6,616 nucleotides of DNA from an uncultured Pseudomonadota bacterium (lineage in GTDB: Bacteria; Bdellovibrionota_B; Oligoflexia; Oligoflexales; CAILAO01): positions 1-6,616 of the forward strand of contig CAILAO010000545.1 in assembly GCA_903832105.1 (NCBI GenBank), in the 5' to 3' direction. This document shows positions 1 through 5,448 of this stretch, piece after piece. The notes beneath the pieces were generated by a model. That model searched no databases, was not told where the DNA came from, and worked only from the letters and a program-made list of their open reading frames with translations. A program made the position numbers and the translations under genes. Each line of letters opens with the position of its first letter. The stretch's first letter is position 1.

Positions 1-1
1 C

Positions 2-385
2 GTTAATATTGAGGAACAGTACCAGGCGCTTTCGGAATCCATGAGCAGAGACCTGAAAGTGAGATTTGATCTTGAGGCTTCAGAGTGGAAAAAAAAAGTC
101 AAAGAAGAACAGTTATCAGAAGTATTCACTGTTCTTGAAAAGGAAATTGAAACGGACAGCAAAGGAACCTACAGGGCTGTTGCCATCGGAAGAGTCGATT
201 CCTACGTCAACAGCGAACATCTTGGCTTTAGGGACGAAGCCGTAGAGTTAGGAATGAGACTTGTTCCGCCGAAAACAGGAAAGAGGTGGTATCTCGAATT
301 GGTGACTTTTTCCAGATCAAGCCTTGAAACTTTTAGATCCAAGGGGAAAATCGAAACCCAAACCAAAGGACAAGCTCATGAATAG
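2..385 (+). CDS. traE: TraE-like conjugal transfer protein (VirB8-like), 3' part
   Basis: The reading frame is open from the left edge, so this is the C-terminal 127 residues of a longer protein; the ATG at 41 is internal, not the start. TraE is an inner-membrane F-type T4SS component with a short N-terminal anchor and a periplasmic VirB8-like domain. The anchor would lie outside the window. What remains fits the TraE C-terminal domain: a charged helix (around residues 14-45), then a strand pattern containing YRAVAIGRVDSYV and a final strand KRWYLELVTF. The placing directly before traK and traB matches F-type order and is the strongest argument. An A9 run at 89-97 encodes three lysines. The stop codon overlaps the start of traK by 8 nt. 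Family assignment rests on fold-level pattern and context, since no sharp motif exists. Confidence 0.68.
   Translation, partial: VNIEEQYQALSESMSRDLKVRFDLEASEWKKKVKEEQLSEVFTVLEKEIETDSKGTYRAVAIGRVDSYVNSEHLGFRDEAVELGMRLVPPKTGKRWYLELVTFSRSSLETFRSKGKIETQTKGQAHE
365..370 (+). promoter_or_regulatory. Ribosome binding site deciding the traK start
   Basis: AAAGGA lies 7 nt before the ATG at 378, inside the end of traE. It favours ATG 378 over a TTG at 324 in the same frame. Starting at 324 would add 18 charged residues in front of an otherwise clean signal peptide. Confidence 0.7.
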
Positions 386-1163
386 ATTAAAAATCTATGT
401 ATTCTCGGTACTTTTATGCTTTTCAGCCGTACTTTATCCTGAAATCGCTGAGTCGAGAACGCTATATGTTGGGAGCAGCCCAGAGACAATAAAAATCAGC
501 TACACGGATGAAACGATTATTAAGTTTGAAAAACCGGTCAAAACGATTTCGGGAGCAACAAAATTCATTATCAAGACCGCTGATGAAAATAGTCCCGATT
601 TCTCAACCCTGATTGTGCGGCCACGCGCATTAACTGCCACGGGCAATGTTGTTTTTCTCCTGAATGATGGGAGTACCTTGAGACTTAGACTCATCACGGC
701 AAAAGACCTAAAAGATACCGAAACTTATTACCAAATAAAATCAAAGGAAGACCTTATCGAACAAAAGGATACTGGCGATCTCCCTGAAATCGGGAAAGTT
801 GATCTCATGAAGGCAATGATAAAGGGCGATAAGGTCCTTGGGTATGAGATTAAAGAACTATCAAAATCCCTTGATACGGGCCTTAAAGGAGTGACTGGAG
901 AACTGACCAGGGCCTACGTCGGGCCGGACTATGTTGGCTATATTTTTAGACTTACCAACACGACTACAGTGACCAAGTATTCAATTGATATTAGGAAGCT
1001 CAAGCTAGGAAACCCAAATCTCGCAATATTTTCCGAGATCGATCGGACAGTTCTTGAACCGGAAAAGACGGGAAGGCACACCGCCACGCTGATCGTCTTA
1101 GCGAAACCGGCTTCATTTTATAAAGACATAGTTCTTCCAGTTCGCAATATTACCCAAAAATAA
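378..1163 (+). CDS. traK: TraK, secretin-like periplasmic protein of the F-type T4SS core complex
   Basis: TraK is a periplasmic protein that joins the TraV lipoprotein to the TraB scaffold in the outer-membrane core of F-type secretion systems (the VirB9 position). The 261-residue precursor is close to the usual family length. It begins with a signal peptide: basic MNRLK, a hydrophobic stretch at 6-21, and a likely signal peptidase I site after AES (24-26). Residues about 27-110 form a strand-rich domain typical of the TraK N-terminal secretin-like region (TIIKFEKPVKTISGA, then FSTLIVRPRALTA). Residues about 175-257 form a second beta-rich domain with GYIFRLTNTTT and a late strand TATLIVLAKP, as in TraK C-terminal domains. 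ATG 378 is chosen because AAAGGA sits 7 nt upstream and the signal peptide starts there. It overlaps traE by 8 nt and ends just before traB. Confidence 0.8.
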   Translation: MNRLKIYVFSVLLCFSAVLYPEIAESRTLYVGSSPETIKISYTDETIIKFEKPVKTISGATKFIIKTADENSPDFSTLIVRPRALTATGNVVFLLNDGSTLRLRLITAKDLKDTETYYQIKSKEDLIEQKDTGDLPEIGKVDLMKAMIKGDKVLGYEIKELSKSLDTGLKGVTGELTRAYVGPDYVGYIFRLTNTTTVTKYSIDIRKLKLGNPNLAIFSEIDRTVLEPEKTGRHTATLIVLAKPASFYKDIVLPVRNITQK

Positions 1164-1169
1164 ACGAAC

Positions 1170-1174
1170 GGGGA
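1170..1174 (+). promoter_or_regulatory. Ribosome binding site bearing on the traB start
   Basis: GGGGA ends 8 nt before ATG 1183 but directly touches ATG 1174 in the same frame. Spacing therefore favours 1183. The alternative start at 1174 adds only Met-Asp-Asp. Confidence 0.5.
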
Positions 1175-1182
1175 TGGATGAC

Positions 1183-2475
1183 ATGAGAAAAATCGGAAGA
1201 AGACATTTTATTCAGCTTTGGGAACTTTTGAAGGAACATCGCCGTTATTCTATTTTAGGCGGTGCGATAGCTTTGTGTTTATTGGTTTGGATCGTTAGCA
1301 CAGGCGCAGACGAAAAAAGAAAGGTTTACTATCAGGAAAATCCAAAAGAGCTTAAAGCATCAAGAATACTTTCAGTCACGGGGTCGTCTTCAATCTATGA
1401 AGGGAAAGAAAGACTTTTGTCAAAAGCTGCCAACGAATACAAAAAATCTCAAGAGATATTGACCGAGAAAGTTGAATCACTTGCAAAGAAACTTGATGAG
1501 GTTGAATCGAAAATAACTAAAGCGAAAGAATCTGAAGCGCCAAAAAGTGAAGAAGTAAAATCAAAAATCAGTGAAGATGAGAAGGCAAATCAAGAGGCAA
1601 AGCCAAGCGAATTACCGCCTAGAGATAGCTTTAGCCAAGACAGATCAGATCAAGCTTTCTATTCAAGAACCTTCGCTGCAAGATCGGGAGGTGCGCCATA
1701 TACCCCGGAAAGCGGATATGGCAACATGTCCAGATCAAAAGGGCCATCAACAATTTCTTTTCCCGTCAAAGAAGAAATCAAAGAATCAAAGCTTGAGATT
1801 GCCCTACCTTCTGGAAGTTACGTGAAAGCAAAACTCATGACAGGAGTCGAAGCGCCTGAGGGAAGAACGTATCCCGTCCTTTTGCAGCTCGATTTCGCGT
1901 ACATACTGCCCAACAAAAAACGCCTTGATCTCTCGGGCTGCTTCATGATCGCAAAAGCGCAAGGAGATTTATCGACTGAAAGAGTGCAGATGCAAGCTTC
2001 GAAACTTAGTTGCGTTGGCCGGGATGGAAAGATGTTTGAGCGAGATGTTAACGGCTTTGTCGCGGACAACGCAGATAACAGTTTTGCCGTTATGGGCACC
2101 GTTAATACAAAGCAGGATCGGGTTGCCGCGATGGCTTTCTTATCATCGGTTGTCGAAGGGATCAGTGCTGCGATCCAACAAGCGCAGACGACGCAGAAGC
2201 AAAACGCGCTTGGCGGAAGTGAAACCGTGATGTCTGGAGACAGCAATAAATATATTCTTGCAGGCGGGGCCGGAACGGCGGCAAACATGGTGGCACAGTG
2301 GTATTTAAAGCAAGCGCAAAATCTTCTTCCGACCATCAACGTCGGATCGGGTCAGGATGTTTGGATCGTGATGAATGAGAGCGTCAGCCTTCCCAACGGG
2401 TTTTTTAAAAAGACAGATAACGGAGGTAAGAAAAATGACGATCCGTATTCTTTTATTTCAAGAATTATTGATTAG
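1183..2475 (+). CDS. traB: TraB, VirB10-type envelope-spanning scaffold of the F-type T4SS
   Basis: TraB is anchored in the inner membrane, crosses the periplasm and joins the TraK/TraV core, as VirB10 does. The product has 430 residues; F TraB is somewhat longer. Visible in order: a short cytoplasmic segment, one membrane helix at about 23-41 (YSILGGAIALCLLVWIVSTG), a highly charged probable coiled coil at about 70-140 rich in Lys, Glu and Ser, a Ser/Gly-rich linker at about 145-190, and a VirB10/TrbI-type C-terminal domain at about 200-403. The last carries LPSGSYVKAKLMTGVEAP, a pair of cysteines (253, 277) flanking the central strands, the glycine-rich helix region GGAGTAANM, and the closing strand GQDVWIVMNESVSLP. 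ATG 1183 is preferred to ATG 1174 on ribosome-site spacing. Its last 41 nt also encode the traV signal peptide in another frame. The identification is firm. Confidence 0.9.
   Translation: MRKIGRRHFIQLWELLKEHRRYSILGGAIALCLLVWIVSTGADEKRKVYYQENPKELKASRILSVTGSSSIYEGKERLLSKAANEYKKSQEILTEKVESLAKKLDEVESKITKAKESEAPKSEEVKSKISEDEKANQEAKPSELPPRDSFSQDRSDQAFYSRTFAARSGGAPYTPESGYGNMSRSKGPSTISFPVKEEIKESKLEIALPSGSYVKAKLMTGVEAPEGRTYPVLLQLDFAYILPNKKRLDLSGCFMIAKAQGDLSTERVQMQASKLSCVGRDGKMFERDVNGFVADNADNSFAVMGTVNTKQDRVAAMAFLSSVVEGISAAIQQAQTTQKQNALGGSETVMSGDSNKYILAGGAGTAANMVAQWYLKQAQNLLPTINVGSGQDVWIVMNESVSLPNGFFKKTDNGGKKNDDPYSFISRIID
2422..2427 (+). promoter_or_regulatory. Strong ribosome binding site deciding the traV start
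   Basis: GGAGGT lies 7 nt before ATG 2435, inside traB. It is the best ribosome site in the window. It rules against the upstream in-frame ATG at 2375, which would place 20 extra residues before the lipoprotein signal. Confidence 0.8.
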
Positions 2476-2836
2476 CGTCGCCTTGGCCGGATGTATCCAC
2501 CGGGCTCCGACTCTTAAAATGCTAAATGACAGGTCGGAATATGAAGACAATACCCCTTACAGCGCCGAATTAAAACTTTCCGGAAACGACGCCATGGTGC
2601 CGCTTAGTGATGGCATCCCAGCCCGAACAAAGCCGGAAGTGGCCCACATCTGGATTTATCCCCATGACATGGGAAAGGAAGGGTATTTCTGGGGCGGCTG
2701 GCTTTCGGTGGTCACGAGCGAAGACAAGTGGACATTTATCAATCCACCGAAAGATCCCGCGCCAAAGGAACCGCAAAAGAAAGGAAAACCGAAGAAAAAG
2801 GAAAAAACGGCTGACGCAGCAAAGGAACAAAAATGA
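2435..2836 (+). CDS. traV: TraV-like outer-membrane lipoprotein of the F-type T4SS core
   Basis: TraV is the VirB7-like lipoprotein that anchors the core complex in the outer membrane. The 133-residue product, shorter than F TraV (171), opens with a lipoprotein signal: MTIRIL, a hydrophobic run and the lipobox LAGC with lipidated Cys20. Ile follows, not Asp, consistent with outer-membrane sorting. Residues 63-101 hold the segment that suggests TraV: ARTKPEV, HIWIYPHD, a Gly/Trp-rich turn, then DKWTF, resembling the family's 'vRvWiaPw...G...W' C-terminal pattern (from memory). No second cysteine is present, unlike many TraV proteins. The last 30 residues contain 11 lysines with prolines, an uncommon tail. 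The gene starts 41 nt inside traB and overlaps traC by ATGA, exactly where TraV is expected. Assignment rests on lipobox, pattern and position together. Confidence 0.7.
   Translation: MTIRILLFQELLISVALAGCIHRAPTLKMLNDRSEYEDNTPYSAELKLSGNDAMVPLSDGIPARTKPEVAHIWIYPHDMGKEGYFWGGWLSVVTSEDKWTFINPPKDPAPKEPQKKGKPKKKEKTADAAKEQK
2822..2826 (+). promoter_or_regulatory. Ribosome binding site of traC
   Basis: AAGGA lies 6 nt before ATG 2833 within the last codons of traV. The start and the traV stop share ATGA (2833-2836), a typical translational coupling arrangement. Confidence 0.6.
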
Positions 2837-5412
2837 AGAAAGCAAATGAAATACCAAAGCCAATAAATGAAGCCCTGATAAATGACAACGTTTTTGTCGA
2901 GGCTCTGTTTAAGAGGCCGGAGTCTCTGGCGAAGCTTTTCCCATATGACAGCTTCGTTGAAAAAGAAAATATCTTTGTAAATAAAGATGGATCATTAGCC
3001 TCTGTATTCGAGGCAGATCTTCTCCAGCATGAATCCATGACCTCTCAAGACATCATTCAATCGGTCGCCTCGCTTAAATCCTGGTTTAACCTTCCTGAAA
3101 TCTGCACCATGCAGATTCTGTTTGATCAGTCATATATTTCACGCCTTGATCGGAGATTTTCTCAATATGAAGTGGATTATCCAGAGGGGCATCCAGTATC
3201 AAAAATGCTTTTTGAAAGGAGGCTTCGCACCATAAAGGACAATTGTGCGGCGGAAACTGATTTATCACCATTTGAAAGAAAGACCCTTGTTTCGATTAGA
3301 TCCTTTCCAACAACGCGATATCATAGCGAATTTAGAGACGCCCTTAAGAAAGGGGAAGTGACCCTCTATAAGGAAATGACCGGTTTTACCAAGGAGCTCA
3401 CTTTCTTTAAACATCTCATGGCTGATTTCGAAGCAAATTCAAAAGTGGGACTCGCGAGACTTAATGCTGAATCGATACTTGATTTTCTACGGCGGTTTTT
3501 TAACCCAAAAACGTACTACAAGAGAAGTTTTGCCAAGTTTAACCCCAATATCCCGATTTCAGAACAAATCATCTATAACAACCCTGTTCTTGACTATTCC
3601 GGGATGGAACGCGAGGGGTTAAAGACCAGAACCTTGTCTCTTAAAACAAGTCCGCAATATGCCTATCCAGGGGGCATGGCTCATTTTACGAGGCTATCTT
3701 TTCCTTTTAAGATCGCGCTTAACTTCAGTTTCCCGGTTAAAGCCAAAGTAAAACAGTTCTTTGATATCAAAGAATTCTTTCTTCAAAACACGCCATCCGC
3801 CAGGGCAAAACGTCAAAGAGAGGAGGTACTAGAGGTTCAGGACAGACTGGCCCGAGACGATAGATGCCTTTACATGACATTTAATGTGATCCTGGATGGT
3901 AAGGACGAGGAGACGCTGGACCGGCGTTCCAGGGAGATGATTAACGTTTTTCAAAACGATCTGGAATGCGAGGTTATTGTCGAGGACGATATCGGGCTTG
4001 GACTTTGTTTCAACACTCTTCCGATGGTTTATTCGTCGAAGGCCGATCTTTCGGTTCAGAGATTTATCAGAATCCTGCGTTCTGATGCGGTCAATTTTGT
4101 CCCAGTGTTTGATTCTTTTCGCGGTTTGAAAAGCCCTCTTCAACTTTATCTGTCTAGAGAGAAAAATCTGATCAATTTCTCGCTGACAGAAAACGAGACG
4201 TCAAATCATACGGTGGTGCTTGCCGATAGCGGCTCCGGGAAAAGCGCATTTATTATTGATTGTATGCAAGCTGCGAAAAGAACGTCTCCTGAACCGCTTC
4301 TTTTTGTAATCGACAAAAAATCAAGTTACTTGATGCTGAGTGAATATTTCGACGCCGACCTGACGGTCTTTGAAAGAAACCGGGATATCCCTTTTTCACC
4401 GTTTCGCGGTATTTATGACGAGGAAAAAGTCGCCTTTCTCACCAATCTCGTTATCTCTGGTATCAAGCTGACCTCGTCATCATTTCAGACGGAAAGCGAC
4501 CACATCGCCGTCATCGCCAAGGCGATAAGGCAGGCCCATGAGAAGAAGACCAATGAATCAGGTCTATCCTATCAAGATGGGGAACTTATCCGAAATGACT
4601 CCGAAACTGGCACAGAACTTACAATGGATGACGTTGTAGCGGCTCTGTCCGGACTTACGGCAAATCCGGAATTTGAAAAATATGAAAAAGCGGTCAACGA
4701 AGTCATTCAGAAAATGGGACCGTTTTATGGAGATGGGATTTACGCCAAGTTTTTCAGGGGGGATGCAAAAAAGGACCGAAGGTCGTCTAAACTCTTCTAT
4801 ATTTATGACCTCGACGCCCTTGATTCTGATCCGATCCTTCAGTCGCTGATGACCATGAGCGTGGTCGAGGAAATAAGACAGACCATTAAACTTCCTGAAA
4901 ACCGTGGGAGAGGAGGATTCGTAATCTTAGAGGAACTCGGCATGATCGGAGGCGATAACCCAAATGCTGCCAGGTTTATTAAAGATGCCGCCGAGACTTT
5001 CAGAAAGCTTGGTTTCTGGCTTATCAGCTTAACCCCGCGGCCGCAGAATTACTTCGAGATTGAGGCTGGCCGGGCCATGTGGGGTGTGGCGGATAATTTT
5101 ATTTTTTTGCAGATGTCAGAAGATAATGTCAGATATGTGCAGGAACATTCGTCACTTCTTGACGAGGCTAATGCGGAAATCATTAAATCCCTTAGAACCG
5201 TCCGTGGCAGATACGCCGACATTTTCTACATGAACAAGAAAAGAACCTATCAAGGGGCATTCAGGTATTTTCAGACCCCACTTGACCGATGGCTTGCTCC
5301 GACCAATGCGAAAGATCTAAACGCCGCCACTTCCGCTCTTAAGAAGTTTCCCGGTGAAAAGTGGAAAGCGCTTCATTATCTGGCCGAGAACGATCCTGAA
5401 GGTGCCAACTGA
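2833..5412 (+). CDS. traC: TraC, VirB4-family ATPase of the F-type T4SS
   Basis: TraC is the cytoplasmic, membrane-associated ATPase that drives pilus assembly. At 859 residues it has full family length. The N-terminal half (about 30-430) fits the TraC/VirB4 N-terminal region, including LFPYDSF near 35 and GSLASVFEADLL near 53. The ATPase half begins near 455: NHTVVLADSGSGKS (Walker A, Lys470/Ser471), VIDKKSSY near 492, YIYDLDAL near 656, Walker B region FVILEELGMI (696-705), then a helix and the LTPRPQNYF segment (733-741) where family members usually carry a TQ motif, and a C-terminal VRGRYADIFY stretch near 790. Three motif details differ from the usual form: Ala464 in place of the first Walker A glycine, Glu700 in place of the Walker B aspartate, and TPRPQ in place of TQ. 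Catalytic Glu701 is kept, so the enzyme is probably active. No membrane helix is seen. It overlaps traV by 4 nt. Confidence 0.95.
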   Translation: MKKANEIPKPINEALINDNVFVEALFKRPESLAKLFPYDSFVEKENIFVNKDGSLASVFEADLLQHESMTSQDIIQSVASLKSWFNLPEICTMQILFDQSYISRLDRRFSQYEVDYPEGHPVSKMLFERRLRTIKDNCAAETDLSPFERKTLVSIRSFPTTRYHSEFRDALKKGEVTLYKEMTGFTKELTFFKHLMADFEANSKVGLARLNAESILDFLRRFFNPKTYYKRSFAKFNPNIPISEQIIYNNPVLDYSGMEREGLKTRTLSLKTSPQYAYPGGMAHFTRLSFPFKIALNFSFPVKAKVKQFFDIKEFFLQNTPSARAKRQREEVLEVQDRLARDDRCLYMTFNVILDGKDEETLDRRSREMINVFQNDLECEVIVEDDIGLGLCFNTLPMVYSSKADLSVQRFIRILRSDAVNFVPVFDSFRGLKSPLQLYLSREKNLINFSLTENETSNHTVVLADSGSGKSAFIIDCMQAAKRTSPEPLLFVIDKKSSYLMLSEYFDADLTVFERNRDIPFSPFRGIYDEEKVAFLTNLVISGIKLTSSSFQTESDHIAVIAKAIRQAHEKKTNESGLSYQDGELIRNDSETGTELTMDDVVAALSGLTANPEFEKYEKAVNEVIQKMGPFYGDGIYAKFFRGDAKKDRRSSKLFYIYDLDALDSDPILQSLMTMSVVEEIRQTIKLPENRGRGGFVILEELGMIGGDNPNAARFIKDAAETFRKLGFWLISLTPRPQNYFEIEAGRAMWGVADNFIFLQMSEDNVRYVQEHSSLLDEANAEIIKSLRTVRGRYADIFYMNKKRTYQGAFRYFQTPLDRWLAPTNAKDLNAATSALKKFPGEKWKALHYLAENDPEGAN

Positions 5413-5448
5413 ATGCCCCTTCTTAGCAAAAAGGGGATCAAACGATGA
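5413..5448 (+). CDS. Possible 11-codon leader mini-ORF between traC and the TraH-like gene
   Basis: Directly after the traC stop, ATG 5413 opens an 11-codon frame (MPLLSKKGIKR) that ends at TGA 5446-5448. That stop shares ATGA with the start of the next gene. AAGGTG at 5399-5404, 8 nt upstream, could serve as its ribosome site, or a ribosome ending traC could restart there (TGAATG). Its span covers the hairpin that masks the next ribosome site, so its translation would open that site. The peptide itself probably has no function. Such short frames arise by chance, so translation is unproven. Confidence 0.3.
   Translation: MPLLSKKGIKR
5416..5436 (+). promoter_or_regulatory. Hairpin masking the ribosome site of the TraH-like gene
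   Basis: CCCCTT (5416-5421) pairs with AAGGGG (5431-5436). After one C/A mismatch the stem can extend by two further T-A pairs around an AGC loop. The right arm contains AAGGGGA, the ribosome site of the gene starting at 5445. There is no T-run after it, so it is not an intrinsic terminator. A ribosome finishing traC at 5410-5412 would reach into the left arm and should melt it, coupling the two genes. Confidence 0.5.
5431..5437 (+). promoter_or_regulatory. Ribosome binding site of the TraH-like gene
   Basis: AAGGGGA lies 7 nt before ATG 5445. Six of its seven bases form the right arm of the hairpin, so access to it probably depends on the hairpin being open. Confidence 0.6.

Noticed and set aside
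324..377. Longer traK using TTG at 324
   Set aside because: It would put 18 charged residues before a complete signal peptide and has no good ribosome site, whereas ATG 378 has AAAGGA at proper spacing.
1178..1186. ATG-ACA-TGA start-stop frame just before traB
   Set aside because: It overlaps the preferred traB start by ATGA and could be read as a coupling device, but three clustered ATG triplets make it a trivial by-product with no separate ribosome site.
1571..1825. Second + strand frame within traB, and similar ones at 2015-2230 and 2607-2849
   Set aside because: They are off-frame readings of clearly coding sequence, basic and low in complexity, without plausible starts or motifs.
1818..2339. 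173-codon open frame on the minus strand opposite traB
   Set aside because: It lies wholly within the conserved C-terminal domain of traB, its product is rich in Cys, Ser and Arg with no recognisable domain, and no ribosome site or independent context supports it.
2524..2538. The 14-nt string ATGACAGGTCGGAA shared with a site near 5891
   Set aside because: Both copies lie in coding sequence in unrelated proteins (an Asp-Arg-Ser-Glu stretch), with no flanking similarity. This looks like chance, not a repeat element.
2570..3038. Minus-strand open frames opposite traV and the start of traC (2570-2863 and 2739-3038)
   Set aside because: Their Phe/Leu-rich look is the reverse complement of the Lys-rich traV tail and the A-rich traC start. 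They are composition shadows, not membrane proteins.
3829..4143. 104-codon minus-strand frame opposite traC, with a smaller one at 3086-3271 and one opposite traK at 500-697
   Set aside because: They lie inside well-supported genes and show no domain, signal or start-site support.
5416..5436. Intrinsic terminator after traC
   Set aside because: The stem is real but no T-run follows, and the next gene starts 9 nt later in the same direction. Masking of a ribosome site explains it better.
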